Notes: generated by a model not told the origin, from the sequence alone. A DNA stretch of 43,787 bases from an uncultured Clostridia bacterium (GCA_947625695.1 CANQPO010000009.1:1-43787); one strand, 5' to 3'. Positions 16,926 through 25,940 are shown, counted from the stretch's first letter. Translations and numbers: made by a program.

Positions 16926-17752
16926 AGTTTTTTCTCCGTCTTTAAAAGCCCGTTTTCCACCCTTGCGAGCCCGTAGAACGCTCCCTCGCGGTAGAGCTTA
17001 TACAGCCCGTCCGCGTTTTTGCAGGGCACCGAGAGCCCGTGGTAGAGCTTCTCGTCGTCGCAGGAAAGGGTGGGAAAGGGCAGCACCTCCTCGGTCGGAA
17101 TGAGATACGTTTGCACATTTTCGGGGGTGAGGACGTCGAGCGGGACCGCCGTCTCCTCGGTGAAAATGCCGCTCTTGGTGCGCCGAAGAGAGGCCATGAG
17201 CCCCTTGGTGCCGAGCGCCTCTGCGACGTCCCGCGCGAGCGAGCGGATATAGGTGCCGCCGCCGCAGACGATCTCGAACGAGAACTCGTCCGCACCAGTC
17301 TGTTCAAGCAGGCGAAAGGCGGAAATGCGCACCCGTTTTGCATTTAAGGGCACTTCTCTTCCCTGCCGCGCGTATTCGTAGCTCCTCTTCCCCCCCACCG
17401 AAATGGCGCTGTAGGCGGGCGGAATCTGCTCGATCTCCCCCAAAAAGTCGGGAAGAATTTCCTCGATCTCACGCGCCTCGGGCACCCTTCCGCCAAAGAC
17501 AAGCTCGCTCTCGCGGTCGAAACTTTTGGAAGTGACGCCGAAGCGGAAGCGGGCGAGGTAGGTCTTTTCCTTCTGTAAAAAATATTCAAAGAGGCGGGTG
17601 GCGTTGCCCACGCCGATGGGCAGCACGCCCGAGGCAAGGGGGTCGAGGGTGCCCATGTGCCCGCAGGGGGTATGGAAGAGCCGCTTGAGCCTGTTCACGG
17701 CGTAGGTGGAGGAAACTCCCTCCCGCTTATCGATGTTGACAAAACCCGTCAT
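16919..17752 (-). CDS. truB: tRNA pseudouridine(55) synthase
   Basis: Isomerises U55 in the T-arm of tRNAs. 277 residues. The catalytic aspartate is D37 in GHMGTLDPLASGVLP; GGGTYIRSLARD and the C-terminal PUA-like segment are also present. The ATG directly abuts the stop of nrnA (TAGATG) and the stop lies inside the ribF start. Full length for the family. Confidence 0.96.
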   Translation of the reverse strand: MTGFVNIDKREGVSSTYAVNRLKRLFHTPCGHMGTLDPLASGVLPIGVGNATRLFEYFLQKEKTYLARFRFGVTSKSFDRESELVFGGRVPEAREIEEILPDFLGEIEQIPPAYSAISVGGKRSYEYARQGREVPLNAKRVRISAFRLLEQTGADEFSFEIVCGGGTYIRSLARDVAEALGTKGLMASLRRTKSGIFTEETAVPLDVLTPENVQTYLIPTEEVLPFPTLSCDDEKLYHGLSVPCKNADGLYKLYREGAFYGLARVENGLLKTEKKLC

Positions 17753-18715
17753 CTATTCCCCCATATGCTGCAGCACGGCATAGCGCAATTTATCGACGAT
17801 CTCCTCATATTCGCCAAAGAACATACAGCCCGAGGCGAGCATATGTCCGCCGCCGCCGAATACGCCCGCAACCTCGTTGACGTTCACCTTCCCCTTGGAG
17901 CGGAAGGAGGCCTTATACTGCCCTTTTTTGGACTCCATGAGGCAGACGCTGACTTCCACGCCCTCTATGGTGAGCCCGAAATCCACAATGCCCTCGGTGG
18001 TGTCCTGCCCGAGCCCGTAGCGGTTGAGCATCTCCTGCGTGACGAGGGCGAGGACGAGGCGGTCGTCCAAGAGGTAGCGGAGATGGGAGATGGTCTCTGC
18101 GTACATCTCCGCGCGCGCCTTGCTCTGTTTTCTGAACATGTAATAGGTGATGACGTTCACGTCCGCGCCGCCGTCTGCAAGCCGCGCCGCCGCACGGAAG
18201 GTATCGCCGCCGACGTCGCTGTGCGAAAAGCCGCCCGAATCGGTGACAAGACCCGTCATGAGAAGGCGGCAGATATCCTCGTTAAAGGGAACGCCGAGGG
18301 CCTCTATGAGGTCGGCGATATTTTCACTGTTGCTGGCCCGCTCCCGCACGTAGTTGTATTTGCAGAAACGGGTATTGGAGATGTGGTGGTCGATGTTCAC
18401 CGTCGCCTTCCCCTTGCGCGCGCCCTTGCGGAAGGCGCTCGTGAGTTCCCCGAGGCGGCTGTCGTCGCTGGAGTCCACGCAGATGTACCCCTCCGCGTCG
18501 AGGGTGGGAAAGGGCTTTATTTCGAGCCCCAAAAAGGCGAACTTTTCGGGGATCTCGCTGTCGTTTACCACCTGATTTTTGATGTTGCAAAAAGAAAGAG
18601 CGCGGGAAAGCGCCATCGCCGACCCGAGTGCGTCGCCGTCGGGCCGCGTATGGGTAAAGATCACCGCGCTTTTCAGGCTCTTCAAAATGCCTGCGATTTC
18701 TTCTATCGTGTTCAT
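17753..18715 (-). CDS. nrnA: DHH-family phosphoesterase, NrnA-type nanoRNase/pAp phosphatase
   Basis: Predicted to degrade 2-5 nt RNAs and to dephosphorylate 3'-phosphoadenosine 5'-phosphate. 320 residues: the DHH domain has HTRPDGDALGS (H22, D26, D28), D81 in VDSSD, the DHH triplet at 109-111 and a later DSGGFSHSD. The DHHA1 domain ends with GGGGHMLASGC. Placement between rbfA and truB is the usual one in Clostridia. It overlaps rbfA by ATGA. Confidence 0.94.
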   Translation of the reverse strand: MNTIEEIAGILKSLKSAVIFTHTRPDGDALGSAMALSRALSFCNIKNQVVNDSEIPEKFAFLGLEIKPFPTLDAEGYICVDSSDDSRLGELTSAFRKGARKGKATVNIDHHISNTRFCKYNYVRERASNSENIADLIEALGVPFNEDICRLLMTGLVTDSGGFSHSDVGGDTFRAAARLADGGADVNVITYYMFRKQSKARAEMYAETISHLRYLLDDRLVLALVTQEMLNRYGLGQDTTEGIVDFGLTIEGVEVSVCLMESKKGQYKASFRSKGKVNVNEVAGVFGGGGHMLASGCMFFGEYEEIVDKLRYAVLQHMGE

Positions 18716-19083
18716 TCGCCGTCCTCTGGCTTGATGTCGAGCCCTGACAGGAGAGCGTCCATTTTCGAGCCGTATTCCATGCTCCCGTCCTCTAAAAAGG
18801 TGAGGCTCGGCACCGTGCGCATGCGCATCATCTGCGAAAGTTCGTGCCGCACGAATCCCGCGTTCTCCTTTAAGATGCGGAAGCTCTCCTTCTTTTCGCC
18901 CTCCTCCGCCGCCAGAATGCTGACGTAGATCTTCGCGGTCTTTAAATCGGGCGCAACGTCCGCCTCCGTCACCGATATGATGCCGCGAAGGCTCGGTTCC
19001 CTGTTCTTTAAGGGGCCCGCGACGATCTCCGAGACGGCGCGGCGCACTTCGCTGTCCAGCCGCTGTGTCCTCGTAGATTTCAT
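18712..19083 (-). CDS. rbfA: 30S ribosome-binding factor A
   Basis: Late 30S assembly factor that binds near helix 1 of 16S rRNA. 123 residues, starting [20 protein letters not shown], with the KH-like core and the VRHELSQMMRMRTVPSLTF segment typical of the family. The ATG at 19083 overlaps the infB stop (ATGA); the 27 open codons before it are not RbfA-like. The stop overlaps nrnA. Confidence 0.95.
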   Translation of the reverse strand: MKSTRTQRLDSEVRRAVSEIVAGPLKNREPSLRGIISVTEADVAPDLKTAKIYVSILAAEEGEKKESFRILKENAGFVRHELSQMMRMRTVPSLTFLEDGSMEYGSKMDALLSGLDIKPEDGE

Positions 19084-21635
19084 TGTTTGATCTCCTCGAT
19101 CATGTAGCATTCGATGAAGTCGCCGATCTTGATCTCGTTGAAGCCGTCGATCGCGCAGCCGCATTCGAGCCCGCCCGAGACTTCCTTCGCGTCGTCCTTA
19201 AACCGTTTGAGCTGTTTCACGTTCCCCTCGACGATCATCACGTCGTCGCGGTAAATGCGGAGCTTGCCGCCGCGCACGAGCTTTCCTTCGGTGACATAGC
19301 ACCCCGCGACCGTGCCGACCCCCGTGATGTTGAAGGTCTGCAGCACCTGCGCCTTGCCCATGTAAATTTCGTGGTACTTGGGGGCGAGCATACCCTTGAG
19401 CGCCGCCTCCATGTCGTCGATGAGCTCGTAGATGATGCGGTAGGTTCTCACATCCACCTTGCTGCGCTCGGCGAGCTGTTTCGCCTTGGTATCGGGGCGG
19501 ACGTTGAAGGCGATGATGATGGCGTTTGCGGAGTCGGCGAGCATGACGTCGCTCTCGTTGACCGCGCCCGCGCCCGCATGGATGACCTTGACCTTGACTT
19601 CCTCGTTGGAGAGCTTTTCAAGGGAGGCTCTCACCGCCTCCACCGAGCCCTGCACGTCGGCCTTGACGATGACGTTGAGCTCCTTCATGCCCTCCGAGAC
19701 CTGCGCGAACACGTCGTCCAAAGTGACCTTTGTCGTCTCCTTTATCATGGACTCGCGCTGCTTATTCTTGCGCTCTTCCTGCACCTGCTTCATGAGGGAT
19801 TGGTCCACCGCAAAGATACTGTCGCCCGCGTTGGGCACATCCTCAAGGCCGAGCACGGAGACCGCCATGGAGGGTCCCGCCTCCTTGACCGTTCTGCCCT
19901 TGTCGTCGATCATGGCGCGCACTCTGCCCATGGTGGTGCCCGAAATGAGGTTGTCGCCCGTGCGCAGGGTGCCGTTCTGCACAAGCACGCTTGCCATGGG
20001 GCCCTTGCCCTTGTCGAGCTTCGCCTCGATGATGACCCCCTTCGCCTTGCGGTCGGGGTTGGCCTTGAGCTCCTGCATTTCGGCGACGAGATAGATGTTT
20101 TCGAGCAAACTGTCTATGCCCATGCCCGTCTTTGCCGAGACGGGGACGATGATGACGTCGCCGCCCCACTCCTCGGGCACGAGGTTCTGGTTGACGAGCC
20201 CCTGCTTCACCTTGTCGGGATCGACATGGGGTTTATCCATTTTATTCATGGCGACGATGATGGGAACATGCGCCGCCTTTGCGTGGTCGATGGCCTCGAT
20301 GGTCTGCGGCATGATGCCGTCGTCCGCCGCCACGACGAGGACGACGATGTCCGTCACCTGCGCACCGCGTGCGCGCATTGCCGTGAACGCAGCGTGCCCG
20401 GGGGTGTCGATAAAGGTGATCTTCTTTCCCTCGCCGAGGGAGACGGTGTAGGCGCCGATGCTCTGGGTGATGCCGCCCGCCTCGCCCGCGGTAACGTTGG
20501 TCTTGCGGATACAGTCGAGGAGGGAGGTCTTGCCGTGATCGACGTGCCCCATCACCGTGACGACGGGCGCGCGCGGAACGGTGTTCTCCGCACTGTCGTC
20601 GCCGTGCTGTTCGAAGAGGGCGTCCTCCGCCGTCTTTTCGGGTTTATATTCGAGGTCGATGCCCAGCTCCAACGCGATGAACGCCGCGTTGTCGTAGTCC
20701 ACCGATTCGTTGACCGTCTTCATGACCCCTTCGCGGAAGAGCCGCTTTGTGATTTCCACCGCGGAGATGCCGAGCTTTTCGGAGAGCACCTTGATGGGAA
20801 TCTCCTTGCTCGTGACGACGGCGTGGTCGATCTTGACCGTCTGCGTCTCCTTCTTCACCCCTTTCTTTGCGAAACGGGCCTTGCGGTAGCCGCTCTTATC
20901 CTCGTCGAAATCCCCCACCGTGGCGCCCTGTCTCTTTTGGAGGGCGCGCTTATTCTCGGGGCGCTTTTCCACATAGGTCTTATCGAATTTCTTGCCGCCC
21001 GCGGTTTCTCTGCGCGGAGCGGGCATGGCGGGCGCCGCCGTAGGACGGGGAACGCGAGGCGCTGTTCCCGTTGTAGGACGGGAGGGACGGGTCCCCGCGG
21101 CTGTGCCTTGGCGAGGGCCTGTTCCCATCCCCGTGCGGGGGCCTGTGCCCGCAGCGGGACGGGCGGGACGGTCGGGTCTCGCCTCGGGACGGAAGGTGGC
21201 GCGAGGCGTAGACGCGGGCGCTCTGTAGGAGCCCTGCGGCTGCTCGGGACGGCGCGGCGCGGGCTTTGCCTCGGGACGGGGCGTGGTGCGCTCCTCCGCC
21301 TTGACTGCGGGATTTTCCACAGGTGCGGGCGCGGGAGCGGGTTCCTCCTTCGCCTCGGGAACGGGCTCGGGTGCGGGAGCGGGCTTTGCCTTTTCCGCCT
21401 CCTCTTTGAGCCGCTGTTCCTCCCTTGCGCGCTCCTCCGCCAAGGCGCGCTCTTCCTCCTGCCGCCTTGCCTCCTCTTCGGCAAGCCGCTTTGCGTTTGC
21501 CGCCGCTTCCATTTCGGTGAGCTTTTTGAGAATGTCCGAAAGTTGCCGCTCTCCCTGCGAAACCGACTTCTGAAGATCGCCGACCTTCTTGCTCTCGATG
21601 AGCGTCCCTAACTTTTCAATGTTTTCGTATGCCAT
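19080..21635 (-). CDS. infB: Translation initiation factor IF-2
   Basis: GTPase that places initiator tRNA on the 30S subunit. 851 residues. The first 80 form a charged helical, coiled-coil-like segment. Residues about 83-230 are a low-complexity Pro/Ala/Arg/Gly linker. An IF2_N domain ([19 protein letters not shown]) lies at about 277-325. The G domain has G1 GHVDHGKT (363-370), then [12 protein letters not shown] and SAKTG, followed by domains II-IV. The ATG is read from 21635; the nearest purine-rich site (AAGGAAA) is rather far, about 17 nt upstream. The Pro-rich linker explains why the opposite strand stays open over nearly the whole gene. Confidence 0.98.
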   Translation of the reverse strand: MAYENIEKLGTLIESKKVGDLQKSVSQGERQLSDILKKLTEMEAAANAKRLAEEEARRQEEERALAEERAREEQRLKEEAEKAKPAPAPEPVPEAKEEPAPAPAPVENPAVKAEERTTPRPEAKPAPRRPEQPQGSYRAPASTPRATFRPEARPDRPARPAAGTGPRTGMGTGPRQGTAAGTRPSRPTTGTAPRVPRPTAAPAMPAPRRETAGGKKFDKTYVEKRPENKRALQKRQGATVGDFDEDKSGYRKARFAKKGVKKETQTVKIDHAVVTSKEIPIKVLSEKLGISAVEITKRLFREGVMKTVNESVDYDNAAFIALELGIDLEYKPEKTAEDALFEQHGDDSAENTVPRAPVVTVMGHVDHGKTSLLDCIRKTNVTAGEAGGITQSIGAYTVSLGEGKKITFIDTPGHAAFTAMRARGAQVTDIVVLVVAADDGIMPQTIEAIDHAKAAHVPIIVAMNKMDKPHVDPDKVKQGLVNQNLVPEEWGGDVIIVPVSAKTGMGIDSLLENIYLVAEMQELKANPDRKAKGVIIEAKLDKGKGPMASVLVQNGTLRTGDNLISGTTMGRVRAMIDDKGRTVKEAGPSMAVSVLGLEDVPNAGDSIFAVDQSLMKQVQEERKNKQRESMIKETTKVTLDDVFAQVSEGMKELNVIVKADVQGSVEAVRASLEKLSNEEVKVKVIHAGAGAVNESDVMLADSANAIIIAFNVRPDTKAKQLAERSKVDVRTYRIIYELIDDMEAALKGMLAPKYHEIYMGKAQVLQTFNITGVGTVAGCYVTEGKLVRGGKLRIYRDDVMIVEGNVKQLKRFKDDAKEVSGGLECGCAIDGFNEIKIGDFIECYMIEEIKQ

Positions 21636-21653
21636 ACGGTTTTTGATATTTCC

Positions 21654-21953
21654 TTATTCCTGTGATGTTTTATTCTCGTTGAGGATCGCCGCGGCGAGGT
21701 ATTCGTCCCGCACGGCGGCGAGCTTGCATGCGCTCTTGCCCGTCATGCCCTCGAGGTCTTGCACGAAGAGAAGAGGACAGGCGAACCTTCTTTGCAGTTT
21801 TTCGATCTCTTTCAAGCTGTTCTTTGCGACCGTTTGGTCGGCAACGAGCAGATAGACGCCCTTCTTCACTGTTCCCGCCGCCTGCACGCCGAGGGTGAGC
21901 TTCCCCGCCCGCCGCGCAAACCCGAGATAGCTTGCCGTTTTACTTCGCTCCAT
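21654..21953 (-). CDS. ylxQ: L7Ae-family K-turn RNA-binding protein YlxQ
   Basis: 99 residues of the L7Ae/L30e fold, which binds kink-turn RNA. It begins MERSKTASYLGFARRAGKLTLG, the family signature with the Arg-Ala-Gly-Lys loop, then VADQTVAKNS and CKLAAVRDEYLA. The ATG at 21953 lies inside the end of rnpM (14-nt overlap). Its position between rnpM and infB is conserved in Bacillota. The exact RNA target is not known from sequence. Confidence 0.9.
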   Translation of the reverse strand: MERSKTASYLGFARRAGKLTLGVQAAGTVKKGVYLLVADQTVAKNSLKEIEKLQRRFACPLLFVQDLEGMTGKSACKLAAVRDEYLAAAILNENKTSQE

Positions 21954-22200
21954 ATTCTTCCTCAATGCGGGCGTACACCTCTTCGGGCACCTCGCAGGAA
22001 AAATTTTTGTTGAGCAGGCGGTATCTGCGCAGTTTTTTGATACATTCCGCGCTGTCGCAGATGTACGCGCCCCGCCCGGGGAGCTTGCCCGAAAAGTCGA
22101 GACGGATCTCCCCCGCCGCATTCTTTACGACGCGTAGCATCTCGCGCTTGGGCTTTTCCCCGCGGCAGGCGATACAGGTGCGCATGGGGATCTGCTTCAT
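21940..22200 (-). CDS. rnpM: RNase P modulator RnpM (YlxR)
   Basis: 86-residue DUF448 protein. It starts MKQIPMRTCIACRGEKPKREMLRVV, the family signature with the CxxC pair, and has GRGAYICDSAECIKK in the middle. In Bacillus the YlxR protein binds RNase P RNA and tunes its activity; I transfer that by homology. The ATG at 22200 overlaps the nusA stop (ATGA), fixing the start. The stop lies inside ylxQ. Confidence 0.93.
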   Translation of the reverse strand: MKQIPMRTCIACRGEKPKREMLRVVKNAAGEIRLDFSGKLPGRGAYICDSAECIKKLRRYRLLNKNFSCEVPEEVYARIEEEYGAK

Positions 22201-23318
22201 TCCGCCGTCTCCCCCGTTTCGGGCTCGATAGGCTCCGCGGGTCCTACGGGCTCCTCCTGCTCGGTGAGCGCAAGTTTTGCCGCCGCGCTCTCGCTCTTTA
22301 CGTCGATCTTCCAGCCCGTGAGCCTTGCCGCAAGCCGCGCGTTCTGCCCGTCTCTGCCGATCGCAAGGGAGAGTTTGTCGTCGGGCACGACCGCGACCGC
22401 CGATTTTTCGGACATCTGCGTGACCGAGATGACCGTTGCGGGCGAGAGAGATTTTGCGATGAATTCGAGGGGGTTCTCGCTCCAGAGGATGATGTCCACC
22501 TTCTCGCCGCCGAGTTCGGCGACGACCGCATTCACGCGCGCCCCCTTGTTGCCGACGCATGCGCCGACGGGATCGACGTGCGGGTCGGAGGCGTAGATCG
22601 CCATCTTGGTGCGGTGCCCCGCTTCGCGGGCGACCGATTTGATGACGACGGTGCCCTGCTTGATTTCGGGGACCTCCTCCTCAAACAGCCGCTTTACAAA
22701 CCCAGGCGCGGCGCGGGAGACGAGCACCTGCGCGTTTTTGCCGCCGCTCTTGACCCGCTTTACGAACACTTTGAGGCGGTCGCCCGTCTCGTAGCGTTCC
22801 CCGGGGACCTGATCCTGCGGGAGCATGAGCCCCTCGATCTGCCCCTTGCCGAGTTCGATATATACGTTTTTCATATCGACCTTGCGCACCAGCCCGTTCA
22901 TGAGTTCGCCCTCTTTGTCGGAGAACTCGGAGAGGGTGTTGTCGCGCTCCGTCTCGTGGATCTTTTGCAGAATGACCTGTTTTGCGGTCTGCGCGGCGAT
23001 GCGCGAGAAATCCTTGGGGACGAATTCCTCGGAGAGAATGTCCCCGATCTGCACGTCCTTTTTGATCTCCACCGCGTCCTTTAAGAGGATCTCGCCGTCG
23101 AGCGCCTCATCGTTATCCACCACCACGTGTTCGAGGAAGAAGCGGATGGTGCCCTTTTCGGCGTCGAAGTCGATGCGGACCGCGCCCGTCTCGTCCTCAT
23201 ACTGCTTTTTGTATGCAGAGGAGAGGGCGCCGCGGAGCGCCTCGAAAAACACTTCCTCGCTGATCCCCTTTTCCCGTTCGAGATCGGCAAGCGCCGCAAA
23301 GAAATCCTTGTTTACCAT
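22197..23318 (-). CDS. nusA: Transcription termination/antitermination factor NusA
   Basis: RNA polymerase-associated factor controlling pausing and termination. 373 residues: an N-terminal polymerase-binding domain (MVNKDFFAALADLEREKGIS), an S1 domain (about 130-200), and two KH domains with VGACVGNKGARVNAV and AIGRDGQNARLAARLTGW. A short acidic Glu/Pro tail follows. The ATG at 23318 has AAGGAG 8 nt upstream. It is separated from rimP by 455 nt filled with repeats, although in most Bacillota the two genes nearly touch. It overlaps rnpM by ATGA. Confidence 0.97.
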   Translation of the reverse strand: MVNKDFFAALADLEREKGISEEVFFEALRGALSSAYKKQYEDETGAVRIDFDAEKGTIRFFLEHVVVDNDEALDGEILLKDAVEIKKDVQIGDILSEEFVPKDFSRIAAQTAKQVILQKIHETERDNTLSEFSDKEGELMNGLVRKVDMKNVYIELGKGQIEGLMLPQDQVPGERYETGDRLKVFVKRVKSGGKNAQVLVSRAAPGFVKRLFEEEVPEIKQGTVVIKSVAREAGHRTKMAIYASDPHVDPVGACVGNKGARVNAVVAELGGEKVDIILWSENPLEFIAKSLSPATVISVTQMSEKSAVAVVPDDKLSLAIGRDGQNARLAARLTGWKIDVKSESAAAKLALTEQEEPVGPAEPIEPETGETAE

Positions 23319-23386
23319 GATATTTTCTCCTTGTAATGTTTTCAAAAAATAGTTTTAGTTTCGCACAATTCTTTTCTCGCTCCCCC

Positions 23387-23496
23387 CTTGGCGCCCCTTA
23401 TAGGGGAGCTGTCACCGCAGGTGACTGAGGGGTTTTTGAAAGTTGTTGAGAACCCTTTCGGCACTGCGTGCCACTTTCCCTTTCAGGGACAGCAAG
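23387..23496. repeat. Five-stem dispersed repeat, copy 1 (between rimP and nusA)
   Basis: Runs from CTTGGCGCC to GGGACAGCAAG. It folds as CCCCT/AGGGG, GTCACC/GGTGAC, GGGTT/AACCC, GGCAC/GTGCC and TCCCT/AGGGA stems. The two ends are imperfect inverted repeats (15 of 19 bases). All four copies in the window share this order and orientation. It resembles a MITE or REP-type element; no transposase is in the window and no target-site duplication is obvious. Confidence 0.8.
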
Positions 23497-23690
23497 GGGG
23501 GGATACGACACCGCGCGGTAGCGCGTCATTCCGAGCCGTAGAGGAAATAACGGAGTCCGACATGGACAGTCACCGAGGGAATCTTGCTACGTCCAAGTAC
23601 GATTAAAACCACACCCAAACGTACCAAGATGCCTTCGCGGACTTTCTAACGGGACTGCGTAAATGCGTTTCGGCTACTTCGCACTGCGTG

Positions 23691-23731
23691 CTCGTGCCGC
23701 CCTTAGGCAACATAGAACGTGCGGGCGGGGC
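23691..23731. repeat. 41-bp dispersed repeat, copy 1
   Basis: Begins CTCGTGCCGCCC and ends GCGGGCGGGGC, with complementary CCGCCC/GGGCGG ends. It matches 26145-26185 at 40 of 41 bases. In both places it lies a short distance after a five-stem repeat. Confidence 0.75.
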
Positions 23732-23773
23732 AGCATGACGCTTTGGAAGAGCCTTGACGTCTTTTCACTCCCC

Positions 23774-24226
23774 CTACACCTCTATTAAAAGGCAGGCTTT
23801 GGAGATTTTGTCGAGCGGGAAGGAGGCCTCCCCCTGCGCCGTTGCTACCTTGACGTAGCCCTCTTCGAGCCCGAGGAGGGTCCCCTCGTAATACTTCGCC
23901 CCGAAAAGAGGAGCAAACAAATGGATCTCCACCTTTTCGCCCACGTGACGAAGATAATCTTTCTCCGTTTTGAAGGGGCGGTCGAGCCCCGCCGAGGAAC
24001 AGCTCAAAGTGTACGCCGCGCCGAAGGTGGGGTCGAGCTCATCCAACGGCCCGTCCACCGCGCGGTGGAACTTTTCGCAGAGCACAAGGTCCACCCCGCC
24101 CGCGGCGTCGATGTAGACGGCGAGCGTGTTGCCCCGCTCCCATTTTACCTCTACGATCTCCACACCGACCTCCTCCGCAATGGGGGCAAGATAGGCGGCG
24201 ATCTCCGCGGCGGACTTGACTTTCAT
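23774..24226 (-). CDS. rimP: Ribosome maturation factor RimP
   Basis: 30S subunit assembly factor. 150 residues: N-terminal alpha/beta domain (SAAEIAAYLAPIAEEVGVEI with VEVKWERG) and C-terminal SH3-like domain (YEGTLLGLEEGYVKV). The signature LDELDPTFGAAYTLSCSSAGLDRPF is close to the family's SPGLDRPL motif, with Ala in place of Pro. The ATG at 24226 has AAAGGAG upstream. It has its own promoter and a leader with an 11-bp hairpin. rimP-nusA order is kept but stretched by a repeat block. Confidence 0.95.
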   Translation of the reverse strand: MKVKSAAEIAAYLAPIAEEVGVEIVEVKWERGNTLAVYIDAAGGVDLVLCEKFHRAVDGPLDELDPTFGAAYTLSCSSAGLDRPFKTEKDYLRHVGEKVEIHLFAPLFGAKYYEGTLLGLEEGYVKVATAQGEASFPLDKISKACLLIEV

Positions 24227-24245
24227 ACTTTCTCCTTTATAAAGA

Positions 24246-24271
24246 ATTGAGAGCGGAGACCCGCTCTCAAT
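24246..24271 (-). promoter_or_regulatory. 11-bp hairpin in the rimP leader
   Basis: Perfect arms ATTGAGAGCGG/CCGCTCTCAAT (24246-24256 with 24261-24271) and a 4-nt loop. In the minus direction it lies between the promoter and the ribosome site, ending 8 nt before AAAGGAG. A 10-nt palindrome CTTTATAAAG overlaps the ribosome site. This could be an RNA stabiliser, an attenuator or a protein-binding site; there is no T run directly after it. Confidence 0.6.
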
Positions 24272-24296
24272 CACCTTTCCTTGATCAAGCAAGTGT

Positions 24297-24325
24297 ATTG
24301 TACCATACCCTGCGAAAAAATGCAA
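24297..24325 (-). promoter_or_regulatory. Promoter of rimP
   Basis: TTGCAT (24320-24325), 17 bp, TACAAT (24297-24302), giving a leader of roughly 65 nt. It lies in the gap right after the polC-like gene, so rimP and downstream genes can be transcribed independently of ispG. Confidence 0.65.
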
Positions 24326-24346
24326 GCGTTTTGCGCAAATTTTTCC

Positions 24347-25873
24347 TTAAAAGGAGGAGAAAGGCTTGGGAATCGCCCCTTTTTCGCGCACGAGTTCGAT
24401 GAAAATTTTCGCTGTGACAAATGCATCGTCGAACGCGCGGTGATGGTTGAAGGTAAAACCGTAATAGTCGGCGATGGTGTTGAGCTTATAGTTGCTCAGC
24501 CGGAGCGTCTCCTGCGCGATGGCCACCGTGTCGAACAGGCGGTGGTCGAAGCGGTAACCCGCCTCCTCGCCGTAAAAGCGGACGAACGCGCTGTCGAACG
24601 CGGCGTTGTGGGCGACGAGGGAGCAATCCTTGCAGAATTTGCAGAAGTCGGCGAGCACTTTGTCCACTTCGGGCGCGCCGAGGAGCATGTCGTCCGTGAT
24701 GCCCGTCAGCTCCTTGATCTCGCCGGAAAGACGCACGGGGCAGGCGACGAAGGAGGAGAACTTTTCCTTGATGACGCCGCCCTCGATCTTGACCGCGCCG
24801 ATCTCGATGATGCGGTCCATGCTTCCCCCAACGGGGGAGTGGTTGAGCCCCGTCGTCTCCAAGTCAAACACGACGAAACTTGTTTTTCCGAACTCCTCGG
24901 GGAGGGGCTTTACGCCGAACAGGTCGGCCTGCACGGGATCGGAAATGGGCTCGGGGCGCACTACCTTATACACCGCGGGCACGGGCAGATAAATTTTCTT
25001 CGCGACGTACCCTTCTGGCGGGGCGCCGAGGTCGATCTTGTTTGCCGTAAAGCGGAAACTGCCGTTGAAGAGCTCGTTCGCCCCCGTGAGACACACGCTC
25101 GTCCCCGCTTGCAGGGCGCGCACCTTCTCCACCGTCGCCTTCTTTGCAAAGTAGGAAAGGCTCAAGGAACCGCTCGAATCGCGCACCGTCATGCGGAAAT
25201 AGGGCTTGCCCGTCTTGGTGGTGCGCTCCTCGAGGTGGACGAGCTCCCCGCACAGCGTAACGTTTTGTTCCTCTCCCTTGAGGTCGGCAATGCACAGCGC
25301 GCTTGTGACTTCCGCGCCGTCGATCGCTCCGAAATTCTCCACGGGAAAGACGCGGGGCCCCACCACGACCTCCGCGGGGGGCGGCGCCTCGTGCACAAGT
25401 TCGCGCGGAGCCTTTTCCACGCGGCGATAATCGCCGATCCAGCTCCCGCAAAAGCGGCGGTTGAGTTCGGCGGAGAGGGTGTTCAGAACGTCCCCCGCCG
25501 CAAATTTCTCCCGCTCTTTTTCCTCAACGTCGAGCAAGAACTTCCCGCCCGCGCCGCTTAAGGTGACCTCCACGTCCTCGGGGGTGAAGAATGCCGCCGC
25601 CGCGGGAAAGCGGGTTCTTAAAAGTTCGGAAACGGTCGCCCGAATCCCCTCTTCGCTCGGCACCGACTTGACGACGTTCACTTCCGCCGTGTACCCCGCG
25701 GGCACATAGCGGGAAGAGACCTCCCGCGCGTAGTCGGTGTCCTCCTTGCGGTAGGTGAGGTCTGTGACGAGGCAGAAGGTGACGCGGTCCCCCTCTATGA
25801 TGATCTTTTTGAGGACGGCGCGCTTGAGCCCCGCCGAAAGACGTATTTCGTTTAAGTATGCTTCGCTCTTCAT
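24347..25873 (-). CDS. Polymerase-less PolC: PolC N-terminal and OB domains plus DEDDh 3'-5' exonuclease
   Basis: 508 residues at the position where Bacillota carry polC (between ispG and rimP). Residues about 1-160 look like the PolC N-terminal domains, about 200-290 like the PolC OB domain (VTLCGELVHLEERTTKTGKP), and 333-490 are a proofreading exonuclease with D337-x-E339 (FDLETTGL), D427 (HNAAFDSAF), H478 and D483 (HHRAFDDA). PolC would have a PHP domain split around the exonuclease and a large polymerase domain after it; both are absent, and the gene ends cleanly with TAA shortly after the exonuclease. All five exonuclease residues are kept, so it is likely active. The ATG lacks a clear Shine-Dalgarno sequence. 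A shortened PolC relic turned accessory nuclease is my reading. Confidence 0.85.
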   Translation of the reverse strand: MKSEAYLNEIRLSAGLKRAVLKKIIIEGDRVTFCLVTDLTYRKEDTDYAREVSSRYVPAGYTAEVNVVKSVPSEEGIRATVSELLRTRFPAAAAFFTPEDVEVTLSGAGGKFLLDVEEKEREKFAAGDVLNTLSAELNRRFCGSWIGDYRRVEKAPRELVHEAPPPAEVVVGPRVFPVENFGAIDGAEVTSALCIADLKGEEQNVTLCGELVHLEERTTKTGKPYFRMTVRDSSGSLSLSYFAKKATVEKVRALQAGTSVCLTGANELFNGSFRFTANKIDLGAPPEGYVAKKIYLPVPAVYKVVRPEPISDPVQADLFGVKPLPEEFGKTSFVVFDLETTGLNHSPVGGSMDRIIEIGAVKIEGGVIKEKFSSFVACPVRLSGEIKELTGITDDMLLGAPEVDKVLADFCKFCKDCSLVAHNAAFDSAFVRFYGEEAGYRFDHRLFDTVAIAQETLRLSNYKLNTIADYYGFTFNHHRAFDDAFVTAKIFIELVREKGAIPKPFSSF

Positions 25874-25940
25874 CTGTTCAAAAATTCATTTATTCATTTA
25901 TCTGTTCATCCGAGCCCCACGGAGGGGGCTTCTTGTGCCC

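Larger units (their letters stand above)
23319..23773. other. Gene-free stretch between rimP and nusA, filled with dispersed repeats
   Basis: No credible gene on either strand. It holds one copy of the five-stem repeat (23387-23496), a degenerate region with CATTCCGAG-type pieces, and one copy of a 41-bp repeat (23691-23731). An open frame on the plus strand from about 23388 is only the translated repeat. No clear promoter for nusA is visible, so nusA probably depends on read-through from rimP or on an atypical promoter. Confidence 0.7.

Noticed and set aside
19083-21611. Very long open frame (over 840 codons) on the plus strand opposite infB
   Set aside because: It mirrors the infB codons in GC-rich DNA, reads as His/Asp/Arg/Leu-rich sequence without domain motifs, and infB is certain on the other strand.
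23388-23606. Small plus-strand open frame reading MAPLIGELSPQVTEGF
   Set aside because: It is the translation of the five-stem repeat; the same peptide start arises from other copies and has no ribosome site.
24347-24420. Frameshift or assembly error as the reason for the short polC-like gene
   Set aside because: The sequence after the stop is non-coding and carries the rimP promoter; no PHP or polymerase remnant is readable in any frame before rimP.
24281-25561. Long plus-strand open frame opposite the polC-like gene
   Set aside because: Antisense shadow; the minus strand has intact exonuclease motifs and a conserved genomic position.
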